From Acidobacteriaceae bacterium (GTDB taxonomy: Bacteria; Acidobacteriota; Terriglobia; Terriglobales; Acidobacteriaceae): DNA of 64,000 nt. Under the pieces are notes generated by a model. That model saw only the letters and a program-made list of their open reading frames with translations. It was not told the origin of the DNA and did not search any database. The stretch is from positions 62,001-126,000 of the forward strand of contig JAJPKO010000036.1 in assembly GCA_021323655.1 (NCBI GenBank), read 5' to 3'. The translations under genes and the position numbers were made by a program. This document shows, piece after piece, positions 9,932-18,248 of this stretch. Every line of letters begins with the position of its first letter. Position 1 is the first letter of the stretch.

Positions 9932-9961
9932 ATACTGAACGGTTTAGTTTAGTTCTGTCAA
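9932..9961 (-). promoter_or_regulatory. Promoter and likely TetR operator of the ABC exporter operon
   Basis: On the minus strand TTGACA (9961-9956) is followed at 18 bp by CAGTAT (9937-9932). An inverted repeat ACTGAAC-N11-GTTCTGT (9934-9958) spans the spacer, the usual place for a TetR repressor to block polymerase. Inferred from layout only. Confidence 0.4.
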
Positions 9962-10046
9962 GTGACTGGCCGTCCAGGCAGAGGCGCCTTCGGCGCGCGT
10001 TCGCTCGTCTGCTTTCGGCGGTATCCTTAAAATCAGGGGCAAGAGC

Positions 10047-11219
10047 ATGGAAGCAACCACCACTGCGAATCCAGCGCTGGCGTATGCCAGAGAGAAGAGC
10101 GCGCGCATCCCGTGGTATCTGTGGTGCGGGGCGCTGGCCGTGACCTCTGTGACCATCGGGGCACACTGGGACGTTTCCTGGCACCGGTCCATCGGGCGCG
10201 ACACCTTCTGGACGCCCGCGCACATGGCCATCTATGCCTGCGGGGTCCTTGCCGGCATCTGCTGCGGATACCTCATCCTGAACACCACGTTTCGCCGGTC
10301 GCCGGAATTTGTCGCAGCATCGGTGAACGTATATGGGTTTCGTGCGCCGCTGGGGGCCTTCCTTGCAGCCTGGGGCGGATCGGCCATGCTCACCTCAGCA
10401 CCCTTTGACAACTGGTGGCACAACGCCTACGGCCTCGATGTAAAGATCATCAGCCCGCCGCACACTTTGCTGATGCTCGGCATCTTCGCGGTTGAAATCG
10501 GCACGCTTTTCCTCATCACTGCCGCCATGAACCGCTCTGACGGGGCGCTTTTTAAGAAGCTCCAGCACCTTCTGCTTTATCTTGGTGGGCTCATGCTGGT
10601 GCTCACCATGTTCTTCCGCATGGAAAACACGTGGGACATCCAGTTGCATTCCTCCGGCGCGTACATTGCTACCGCGCTTGGTGTGCCCACTTACTTTGCG
10701 CTTTTCTGGGAAAGCTCGCGCCACCGCTGGGCCGCAACGTACATCAGCGTCTTCTATGTGCTCTTCGGTATCGGACTCATTCTTGTCCTGCCGCTCTTTC
10801 CCGCTGAGCCGAAACTCGGGCCGGTCTATCAGCCGGTGCACCAGTTCATTCCGCCGAAGTTCCCGCTGCTGCTGATCGCCCCCGCGTTTTTTATGGACCT
10901 CCTGCTCCAGAAAACGCAGCACTGGAAGTCATGGCTGGTTGCACTCGTCTCCGGCCCGTTGTTTGTGCTCTCTTTTGTGGCGGTGCAGTGGCCCTTTGCC
11001 AGTTTTCTTATGACGGATGCGGCCAAGAATCGCTTCTTCGGCGCAGGCTATCTTGACTACGGCACGCCTTCGTGGACGCATGATGCTCTCCGCCACTTCC
11101 TGGACCCCGAGCATGGACTGGTCCTATGGAAGGGCCTGTGCATCGCCATGCTCTACGCGGCCCTGAGCACCTGGCTTGGCCTGGCCATGGGTAAATGGAT
11201 GCGAAAGGTACAGCGGTAA
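10047..11219 (+). CDS. Multi-pass membrane protein of unknown function
   Basis: A 390-aa protein with about ten hydrophobic segments and histidines in or beside them (GAHWDVSWHRSIG, WTPAHM, NWWHNAYG, SPPHTLL). The His placement is suggestive of metal or haem binding, but I recognise no named family. The stop overlaps the start of the next gene (TAATG), so the two are translationally coupled. The start ATG at 10047 follows AGGGG. Confidence 0.8.
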   Translation: MEATTTANPALAYAREKSARIPWYLWCGALAVTSVTIGAHWDVSWHRSIGRDTFWTPAHMAIYACGVLAGICCGYLILNTTFRRSPEFVAASVNVYGFRAPLGAFLAAWGGSAMLTSAPFDNWWHNAYGLDVKIISPPHTLLMLGIFAVEIGTLFLITAAMNRSDGALFKKLQHLLLYLGGLMLVLTMFFRMENTWDIQLHSSGAYIATALGVPTYFALFWESSRHRWAATYISVFYVLFGIGLILVLPLFPAEPKLGPVYQPVHQFIPPKFPLLLIAPAFFMDLLLQKTQHWKSWLVALVSGPLFVLSFVAVQWPFASFLMTDAAKNRFFGAGYLDYGTPSWTHDALRHFLDPEHGLVLWKGLCIAMLYAALSTWLGLAMGKWMRKVQR

Positions 11220-12745
11220 TGCAATTTTTAAAAATATGGGTAGAAAAGCGGTCCTTCAGCCCCGGGCCGTTGCCAACACTCCGCTCCATCTTCGCGACAC
11301 TCTCCTTCTGCGCGGTGCTTTTTCTCGTGTTGCCTGCTCACGCGCACGTTGGTAGCCCGGATGTTTACACCCAGGGGGATGCCGGGCCTTATAAGCTCTT
11401 CATCGTTGTGCGTCCTCCGCTCGTCATTCCCGGAGTCGCAGAAATTCAGGTCCGAGCGCAGTCTCCCGGCGTTGAGAGCATCACTGCCGCTCCCATGCTG
11501 CTTACAGGTGAAGCCTCCAAACACCCGCCTGTGCCCGACGCGCTGACCAGATCGCAAACTGATCCGCAGATGTTTACCGGACGCCTCTGGATCATGGCCA
11601 CCGGATCATGGCAGGTGCGCTTTACCGCTGGTGGTACGCAGGGGGAGGGAGTATTTTCCGTTCCGCTTCCCGCAACCGCGCAGGGCACTCGCAAAATGTC
11701 CTGGGGACTTGGGTTTCTGCTCGGTGTGCTGGGCGTTCTTTTGGTTCTGGGCGTGGTCGGCATGATTGGCGCCGCGGCGCGCGAGGCCCAGCTGGAGCCG
11801 GGCCAAAAGGTCTCCCCCGAACGGAAGAAGCGCGCATATGTAGCCATGTCGGTTACATTTGTATTGCTCATCGCAGCCGTTGTCCTAGGCGGAATGTGGT
11901 GGCGCGCGGAAGCTGCCGATTACTCCTCCTACATCTATAAGCCGCTGATAATGAAGGCATCGGTGCAGTCTGGCAATGTCCTCGACCTGCGCCTCAAAGA
12001 CCCTGGCTGGCTGCCCAGCCGCAAGCTCGACGACTTTGTCCCCGACCACAACCACCTGATGCACCTGTATGCCATCCGCTGGCCGGAAATGGATGTGGTC
12101 TATCACGTCCATCCGCAGCAGACCGCTGCCGGAGACTTTCAGCTTGCCCTCCCGGACATGGCCGCCGGTACATACCACCTTTACGCCGATGTGGTCCACG
12201 CCAATGGATTCCCGGAAACGCTCGTCTCCACCCTCACGATTCCAGCCCTGCACGGGCGGCCCCTCTCGAGCGATGACTCTGCGGGAACAGCCTCGCCCAT
12301 CGGCAGCGACACCGGAGCCATCTACAAGCTGCCCGACGGATACACCATGGTCTGGAAGCGTCCCGCTGTGTTGAAGGCCAATGCCGCTGAGGATTTCACC
12401 TTTGAGCTGCTCGACCCGAACGGCCAGCCGCCAAAAGACATGGCCCTGTACATGGGCATGGAGGGACACGCAGCCTTCGTCAAGACCGATGGGACCGTCT
12501 TTGCGCACATCCATCCTACAGGGACGGTTGCGATGGCTGCGCTTATGATGGCCGACGCCCAAAATCCGGGCCCCTCACAGATGAGGATGGACATGCCCGG
12601 AATGGACATGAGCGGAGACACGCCTGTGTCGAACACCGTAAGTTTTCCCTATGGATTTCCGAAGGCGGGCAGCTACCGCATCTTCGTGCAGATGAAGCAC
12701 GGCGACAGAGTCGAAACCGGCACTTTCGACGCATCGGTACAGTAA
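11219..12745 (+). CDS. Exported Met/His-rich membrane protein, possibly metal-binding
   Basis: A 508-aa protein with an N-terminal signal segment ending near AHAHVG, a periplasmic domain and two closely spaced membrane helices (about 163-188 and 204-224). The large C-terminal extracytoplasmic domain is rich in His and Met (HNHLMHLYAIRW, YHVHPQQ, MRMDMPGMDMSGD). The Met motif near the C-terminus resembles copper-binding stretches of copper-resistance proteins. I chose ATG 11219 because it overlaps the upstream stop. Function is unknown; copper handling is a guess based on composition. Confidence 0.75.
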   Translation: MQFLKIWVEKRSFSPGPLPTLRSIFATLSFCAVLFLVLPAHAHVGSPDVYTQGDAGPYKLFIVVRPPLVIPGVAEIQVRAQSPGVESITAAPMLLTGEASKHPPVPDALTRSQTDPQMFTGRLWIMATGSWQVRFTAGGTQGEGVFSVPLPATAQGTRKMSWGLGFLLGVLGVLLVLGVVGMIGAAAREAQLEPGQKVSPERKKRAYVAMSVTFVLLIAAVVLGGMWWRAEAADYSSYIYKPLIMKASVQSGNVLDLRLKDPGWLPSRKLDDFVPDHNHLMHLYAIRWPEMDVVYHVHPQQTAAGDFQLALPDMAAGTYHLYADVVHANGFPETLVSTLTIPALHGRPLSSDDSAGTASPIGSDTGAIYKLPDGYTMVWKRPAVLKANAAEDFTFELLDPNGQPPKDMALYMGMEGHAAFVKTDGTVFAHIHPTGTVAMAALMMADAQNPGPSQMRMDMPGMDMSGDTPVSNTVSFPYGFPKAGSYRIFVQMKHGDRVETGTFDASVQ

Positions 12746-12753
12746 TCCGGGTG

Positions 12754-12777
12754 CCCACATCTCTTGAGAGATGGGGG
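12754..12777. repeat. Second copy of the TTGA-loop hairpin
   Basis: CCCACATCTC-TTGA-GAGATGGGGG matches the third hairpin at 1074-1097 with one base changed in the right arm. It lies in the 39-bp gap between convergent genes, where it can serve as a terminator. Confidence 0.6.
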
Positions 12778-12784
12778 ACGAAGA

Positions 12785-13681
12785 CTACTGGGGCTTCTGT
12801 GGCGATGATTGCTGCTGCTGATTGTCATCGCCCTTGCCAATCTCCTGCCCGCCATAGGTGATCTTCACCGAAGACCCAAACCGCTTGTAGTTCGTATATT
12901 TCACGGTCTCGCGAATATGCACATCCTGGCTTAGATACCCGCTGCCTCCAGCAAAGTGCAGAATACCTTCGCCGCGTGTATACACCGGGAACCAGTATTT
13001 GCCATCAATTTGCTCGCGATAAGTGGCGAAGGGTGGGGAGAGATCTTCATGGCCCTTGCGGGTGTCGTCCGGCACGTTCTTCCCATTGGTGACGACAATC
13101 TGCAGGTCTTTCTGGTCTACCCAGATGCGTCCCTGAAAGTACCGCTTGTTCTTCTCAATCACCTTTGGCTTGATATCAAAAACGTAGGTGTCAACTTCAT
13201 CTACCTTCTGCTTGCCCACGTACGTAATGTCATATTGCGACGCGCCTTCCTTGGTCAGCACAAATGGCAGCCGGTGTTCAATGTCCTCATAATCGGCGGG
13301 ACTCATCATGATGCGAGTCAAGGTGCTCTCCGGAGCGAACACCACTTTCTCGTACTTGTGTCCCGTGGGGTCGAGTGTAATGTCTGTCACCTGGTAATAC
13401 TGGCCATCGGTTTTGCCATCGTCGTTAATTGTTTCGACCTTCACGCTCCGCTCATAGGTATAGTTCTCCATGGCGTGCGCAAATTCCGTTTCCTTTGCGG
13501 TAAAGTTGTCTATAATCTGCTGCACCGGGACAGCAGGCTGCGAAGTGTCCAGCTTTCCAAACCCCGCGTCAAGCGGCATAGACGTATAGGTCACCTGCGC
13601 GGCAAGGGACATTCCAGTGAGCAGCGCAACAGCGCACAGGCAGAGAACGAGGCGGCGGAAAATCACAGGCGTACGCTCCAT
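12785..13681 (-). CDS. Periplasmic LolA/RseB-like protein of unknown function
   Basis: A 298-aa protein with a signal peptide (about residues 1-28, cleavage after SLAA). The body is beta-rich, with alternating charged strands like those of outer-membrane lipoprotein-sorting (LolA-like) folds, and the C-terminal tail is Gln/Ser-rich and low-complexity. It faces the Met/His-rich gene convergently and sits just upstream of mraY on the opposite strand. The fold assignment is by eye and uncertain. Confidence 0.65.
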   Translation of the reverse strand: MERTPVIFRRLVLCLCAVALLTGMSLAAQVTYTSMPLDAGFGKLDTSQPAVPVQQIIDNFTAKETEFAHAMENYTYERSVKVETINDDGKTDGQYYQVTDITLDPTGHKYEKVVFAPESTLTRIMMSPADYEDIEHRLPFVLTKEGASQYDITYVGKQKVDEVDTYVFDIKPKVIEKNKRYFQGRIWVDQKDLQIVVTNGKNVPDDTRKGHEDLSPPFATYREQIDGKYWFPVYTRGEGILHFAGGSGYLSQDVHIRETVKYTNYKRFGSSVKITYGGQEIGKGDDNQQQQSSPQKPQ

Positions 13682-13734
13682 CTATTAGGATAGACGCCCG
13701 GGCAGCCCAAAGGGACGAGAATTCCTGAGATGCA

Positions 13735-13774
13735 TAGCTTGATTAGCCTGTAAGTAGCTTGATTAGCCTGTAAG
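13735..13774. repeat. Perfect 20-bp tandem repeat before mraY
   Basis: The 20-mer beginning TAGCTTGATTAG at 13735 is repeated without change at 13755-13774, 35 bp before the mraY start. It may duplicate a regulatory element or be a replication slip. Confidence 0.9.
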
Positions 13775-13808
13775 ATGAACCCAGAAACCCTACTTCGCCG
13801 GAGGAAGT

Positions 13809-14942
13809 TTGCTCTATTGGCTCCTGTATCAGAAACTCTTTCCTTACTTCAGACCCTTTCGTATCTTCCGGTATCTGACGTTTCGCACCGCCTTTGCGTC
13901 GCTCACGGCGCTGCTGATTGCGCTCATCATTGGCCCATATGTCATTGAAAAGCTGCGCGAATTCCAGATCGGCCAGTACATTCGCGAAGAAGGCCCCAAG
14001 GAGCACCATAAGAAGGCCGGGACGCCCACCATGGGCGGCGTGCTCATCTGTATCGCCATCCTGCTGCCAACCCTGCTCTGGGCGGACCTCTCGAACCCCT
14101 TCGTCTGGCTCGTTGTTGGTTCCACGCTCGCGTTTGGAGCCATCGGTTTTGCCGATGACTACATTAAGGTCGTCAAGCGCCGTAATCTTGGCCTGACCGC
14201 CCGTGCCAAAATGGGTTACCAGATTCTCGCCAGCCTGGCCATCGCCATCGCGCTCGTCTACATGCAGATGCAGGGCATGTACTCGACCAAGCTGATGGTG
14301 CCCTTTGTGAAGTGGCTCAAGCCGGACTTTGCGATTGAGGCGCTGCGCCACGTCCCGCACTTTGGACTGCTGGCGTTTCTGCCGTTTATTATCTTTACGG
14401 TGCTGGTCATCGTTTTTTCGAGCAACGCCGTCAATCTCACGGACGGCCTAGACGGCCTGGCCATCGGATGCACCATCATCGCCGCCGGGGCACTGACCGT
14501 GCTCACCTACGTCAGCGGTCACGTTGTGTTTGCGGACTATCTCGAACTACAACGGATGCCCATGGTTGGCGAGCTTTCCATCTTCTGCGGCTCCATGGTT
14601 GGGGCCAGTATTGGCTTCCTCTGGTACAACGCGCACCCGGCTGAGGTCTTTATGGGCGACGTTGGCTCGCTGGCGCTGGGCGGCGCGATTGGGACGGTCG
14701 CTGTCGCCATCAAGCAGGAGCTGCTGCTGCCCTTTATCGGCGGAATCTTTGTCCTTGAAGCGGTCTCGGTGATCCTGCAGGTGGGCAGTTATAAGCTGCG
14801 CAAAAAGCGCATTTTCAAGATGGCCCCCCTGCATCACCACTTTGAGCTGATGGGCTGGTCCGAGTCCAAAGTCATCGCCCGCTTCTGGATCGGCGCTCTG
14901 GTGTTTGCACTTTTGGCGCTTACGACATTAAAGCTGCGCTGA
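13809..14942 (+). CDS. mraY: Phospho-N-acetylmuramoyl-pentapeptide transferase
   Basis: Makes lipid I by transferring phospho-MurNAc-pentapeptide to undecaprenyl phosphate at the inner membrane. The 377-aa protein has the family motifs ADDYIK (about 116), [10 protein letters not shown] (about 210) and HHHFE (about 340) and about ten helices. The start is TTG at 13809 after a good GGAGG ribosome site. It opens the block mraY-murD-ftsW-murG; murE and murF are absent upstream. Confidence 0.96.
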   Translation: MLYWLLYQKLFPYFRPFRIFRYLTFRTAFASLTALLIALIIGPYVIEKLREFQIGQYIREEGPKEHHKKAGTPTMGGVLICIAILLPTLLWADLSNPFVWLVVGSTLAFGAIGFADDYIKVVKRRNLGLTARAKMGYQILASLAIAIALVYMQMQGMYSTKLMVPFVKWLKPDFAIEALRHVPHFGLLAFLPFIIFTVLVIVFSSNAVNLTDGLDGLAIGCTIIAAGALTVLTYVSGHVVFADYLELQRMPMVGELSIFCGSMVGASIGFLWYNAHPAEVFMGDVGSLALGGAIGTVAVAIKQELLLPFIGGIFVLEAVSVILQVGSYKLRKKRIFKMAPLHHHFELMGWSESKVIARFWIGALVFALLALTTLKLR

Positions 14943-14992
14943 ACGCGTATTCCACATGACACAATGGCTTGTCAGGCCGGAAAATCATAATC

Positions 14993-16351
14993 ATGGAGTT
15001 TAAAGGCAAGAAGGTTTTAGTGGTCGGACTGGGCAAGTCCGGTCTGGCGGCGGCCCTTTTTCTGCGCCGTCGCGGCGCGCAGGTCACAGTCTCTGACGTT
15101 CGCAGCGCCGAGCAGCTGGGCAAGGACATTCCCGCTCTTCTCGAAGAGGGAATTGCGGTCGAAGCCGGAGGACATGGGCTGCTCACCTTCCGCCGCCAGG
15201 ACCTCATCGTCGTAAGCCCGGGCGTGCCGCTCAACACGCCAGAGCTCGTGCAGGTCAGGCGCTTCGGCCTGCCCATTCTTGGCGAGCTGGAACTCGCGTT
15301 CCGCTTTCTGAAAGGCAAGACCATCGCCATTACCGGCTCCAACGGCAAAACCACCACGACTGCGCTCACCGGAGAAATCCTCAACGCCCCGGTCGGCGGA
15401 AACATCGGCATTCCGGTCATCGCGCTGGTGGATGAAAGCCGCGACGACGCCTGGTCTGTGCTTGAAGTATCGAGTTTCCAGTTGGAAACGACCGAACATT
15501 TCCGCCCCGATATTGCCGTTGTTCTAAATGTCACGCCGGACCACCTCGACCGCCACGGCACCTTTGAAAACTATGTGGCTGCAAAAGAGCGTATCTTCGC
15601 CAACCAGACCGCGGAAGACGCCCTCGTCCTTAACGCGGACGATGATGTGACGCAGCGGATGGCTGCCCGCGCCAAATCCCGCGTCTTCTGGTTCAGCGCA
15701 AAGCGCGTCGTGCGTCAGGGCGCTTTCGTGCATGAAGGCGCAATTGTCTTCCGCTCCTCAGAGCTTGGCGCGCCCGAATTCATTCTGAAGGTTGAGAACG
15801 TTCCTCTTAAAGGCCATCACAACGTGGAAAATGTGCTGGCTGCTGCCTGCGCTGCCCGGCTCGCAGGAATTGCCCCAGAAACCATTCGCGCAGCCGTCGA
15901 AACATTCAAAGCTGTTGAGCACCGCCTGGAATACGTCGCCACCATCAACGGCGTGGACTACTACAACGACTCCAAAGCCACCAACGTGGACGCCGCGGCC
16001 AAGGCCATCGCCGCATTTCCGGGTGGGATCCATCTCATCCTCGGCGGAAAAGACAAGAACTCCGATTACCGCCAGCTCCGCTCGCTGTTAGAAGAGCGCG
16101 TCAAGGCCGTTTACACGATCGGCGCTGCGGCGGAAAAGATTGAGGCCCACATCTATGGCGCAGTTCCGGTTGTACATGCTGAGACCCTGGAAAACGCCGT
16201 CACCAAAGCATCGGAAGCAGCGCGGCCCGGCGAAATTGTCCTGCTTGCTCCGGCCTGCTCCAGCTTTGATCAGTTTGAGAACTACGAACATCGCGGGCAG
16301 GTCTTTAAAGACCTCGTGCTCGCAAAACAGGGTGTATGGCAAAACGCGTAG
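14993..16351 (+). CDS. murD: UDP-N-acetylmuramoylalanine-D-glutamate ligase
   Basis: Adds D-glutamate to UDP-MurNAc-L-Ala in the cytoplasm. The 452-aa protein shows the N-terminal Rossmann loop GLGKSG, the Mur ligase P-loop GSNGKTTT (about 114), DHLDRHG and the C-terminal NDSKATN block. I prefer ATG 14993 (MEFKGKKVLVVG) over an upstream TTG at 14969 because it gives the usual N-terminus. It overlaps ftsW by 16 bp. Confidence 0.95.
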   Translation: MEFKGKKVLVVGLGKSGLAAALFLRRRGAQVTVSDVRSAEQLGKDIPALLEEGIAVEAGGHGLLTFRRQDLIVVSPGVPLNTPELVQVRRFGLPILGELELAFRFLKGKTIAITGSNGKTTTTALTGEILNAPVGGNIGIPVIALVDESRDDAWSVLEVSSFQLETTEHFRPDIAVVLNVTPDHLDRHGTFENYVAAKERIFANQTAEDALVLNADDDVTQRMAARAKSRVFWFSAKRVVRQGAFVHEGAIVFRSSELGAPEFILKVENVPLKGHHNVENVLAAACAARLAGIAPETIRAAVETFKAVEHRLEYVATINGVDYYNDSKATNVDAAAKAIAAFPGGIHLILGGKDKNSDYRQLRSLLEERVKAVYTIGAAAEKIEAHIYGAVPVVHAETLENAVTKASEAARPGEIVLLAPACSSFDQFENYEHRGQVFKDLVLAKQGVWQNA

Positions 16352-17427
16352 GCGTGGACAAGTGGCTGTACTGCACCACGCTGATTCTGGTGGTGATCGG
16401 ATTGGCAATGGTCTTCAGCGCTTCGGCGGTGATGGCCAAGGCGCGCTTCGGCTCACCTTACTATTTCGTCGTACGGCAGGCCGTCTGGGCAGCAGCCGGG
16501 CTGGGTGCGATGACCCTGCTCATGAAGGTGGACTACCGCAAGTACAACAAGCCCAATGTAGTTTTTCCCGCGGTCGCCGTCACCATCATCCTGCTCATGT
16601 CTGCCTTCCTCATGCGTGACTCGCACAACACGCACCGCTGGATCCGTTTCGGCATTCTCTCCTTCCAGCCCTCGGAGCTGGCCAAACCCGCGCTTGTGCT
16701 CTTTCTCGCATGGTTCCTGCAGAACCGGATGCACATGATTGACGACTGGCGCGGTACCGTCCTGCCGGCTGCGCTGCCCAGCCTCGTCTTCATTGTGCTG
16801 ATTCTGAAAGAACCAGACCTCGGCACGGCCCTCGTTTGTGCCGGTGTCACCGCGCTCATGCTCTATCTGGCCGGAATGGAGATGAAGTATCTGGGTTACG
16901 CCGCGTTCGCTTCCTTACCCGTGCTCTATCTCATGCTCTTCCGCGTCAAGTGGCGTCGCGACCGCCTGCTGGCTTTCATCAATCCTGAGGCGGACCCGCT
17001 TGGCAAAGGTTTCCATATCATCCAGTCGCTCATTGCTGTCGGCACCGGAGGGCTGCATGGCCTGGGCTACATGGAAGGCCGCCAGAAGCTCTTCTACCTC
17101 CCTGAGCCGCACACGGACTACATTTTCGCCAACATTGCTGAAGAGCTCGGGCTTATCGGTGCCATCATCGTTGTGGGTCTGTTCGTTGTTCTGGGCTATC
17201 GGGGAATGCGCGCTGCTATCCTCTCCAAGGACCCCTTTGCCCGCTTCCTGGCCTTTGGATTAACAGCCACTATTCTTATTCAGGCCTTCTTCAACATCAG
17301 CGTAGTGCTGGCCCTCGTCCCGACGAAGGGAATTACGCTGCCGTTCATCTCCTATGGCGGAACATCGCTCTTCATCATGCTGGCCTGCATCGGCGTACTG
17401 CTGAACATAACCCGGGAGATTGATTAG
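16336..17427 (+). CDS. ftsW: Lipid II polymerase FtsW (SEDS family)
   Basis: Septal peptidoglycan glycosyltransferase of 363 aa with about ten membrane helices. Family signatures include FQPSELAKPA (about 112-121), the ENTRY-like loop LPEPHTDYIFANIAEELG (about 254-271) and SYGGTSL near the end. The ATG lies inside the end of murD. It is followed by a terminator, so murG is not simply read from the same transcript. Confidence 0.95.
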   Translation: MAKRVGVDKWLYCTTLILVVIGLAMVFSASAVMAKARFGSPYYFVVRQAVWAAAGLGAMTLLMKVDYRKYNKPNVVFPAVAVTIILLMSAFLMRDSHNTHRWIRFGILSFQPSELAKPALVLFLAWFLQNRMHMIDDWRGTVLPAALPSLVFIVLILKEPDLGTALVCAGVTALMLYLAGMEMKYLGYAAFASLPVLYLMLFRVKWRRDRLLAFINPEADPLGKGFHIIQSLIAVGTGGLHGLGYMEGRQKLFYLPEPHTDYIFANIAEELGLIGAIIVVGLFVVLGYRGMRAAILSKDPFARFLAFGLTATILIQAFFNISVVLALVPTKGITLPFISYGGTSLFIMLACIGVLLNITREID

Positions 17428-17529
17428 GCAATGACTGACAATGCAAACGACGGGGCCGCAGATTCTGAACCCTGAAGCCGACACGAGATGGAAGAGGATT
17501 GGGCCGATCTCTAAATTCAGTCGAGAAGG

Positions 17530-17562
17530 ATTCTTGACACTTTACGTTAAAATGTCAAGAAT
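17530..17562. promoter_or_regulatory. Long inverted repeat, operator-like
   Basis: ATTCTTGACA (17530-17539) and TGTCAAGAAT (17553-17562) form a perfect 10-bp inverted repeat around an AT-rich 13-bp spacer. A short frame MKTYPLRS-stop begins at 17562, whose opening resembles small antitoxins; this may be the promoter and start of a deleted gene. Confidence 0.45.
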
Positions 17563-17600
17563 GAAGACATATCCGCTACGCTCGTAGGCGAGCATTATCC

Positions 17601-17625
17601 GGCCCCTTCGGGGGCCTTTCGATTT
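17601..17625 (+). terminator. Terminator between ftsW and the NYN gene
   Basis: GGCCCC-TTCG-GGGGCC forms a stable tetraloop hairpin followed by TTTCGATTTTT. It ends just before the NYN start codon at 17628. Confidence 0.75.
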
Positions 17626-17627
17626 TT

Positions 17628-18210
17628 ATGAGTCAGAAAAATATCGCAATCTTAATAGACGGTGGATTCCTCCGCGCGACAGCAAAGAAGGCCAAAAAGA
17701 AATACGATTCCGATTTTATTTCTCAGTTTGCGGAAGCCTGCAGGCACGAAAATGAAAGTATTTTTCGTATTCTGTACTACGATTGCGCCTACTATAGCGG
17801 CACCGTCCGGCTACCAATCTCCGGCAAAGAACACGAGTTTAAAGCCAACGATGAGTGGCTCCATGCGCTTTCCTACAAGGAATTATTCGCTGTGCGGCGT
17901 GGCGTTCTGAAATTCCGTGGTTTTAAACCCAAACAAACGCCTGTCCCTCCTAAAACGGCTACAGATGAAGATTTCGAACCAATTTTCGAACAGAAGGGAG
18001 TTGATATGCGGATTGGTCTTGACATTGCCGCTTTTTCGCACAATCGAGCGGTTGAGCGAATCGTGCTTGTAAGCGCAGATACTGACTGTGTTCCGGCGCT
18101 GAAGTATGCCAGAAAGTCTGCAAACCGTCCTGATTTCACCTCCAAAAATTAAGCTGGCTCCGGAGCTGATTGCACACGCTGATTTTCAGAGAATGGTTGA
18201 TCTTCCCTGA
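17628..18210 (+). pseudogene. NYN-domain (LabA/DUF88-like) protein, frameshifted near the C-terminus
   Basis: The first frame (17628-18152, 174 aa) encodes a NYN ribonuclease-like domain with the acidic residues of the PIN-like fold: ILIDGGF near the start and VSADTDCVPAL near residue 145. After ALKYARKS the frame degenerates to a stop at 18150-18152. The expected ending LQTVLISPPKIKLAPELIAH is present in the +1 frame and runs to a stop at 18208-18210. One inserted base, or two lost, near 18105-18125 explains this; it is a recent mutation or a sequence error. GC is lower than in the flanking mur genes, suggesting insertion into this block. Confidence 0.75.
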
Positions 18211-18248
18211 GTACAAACGAAAATTGTAGCTCCCACTAAAGTAGAACT

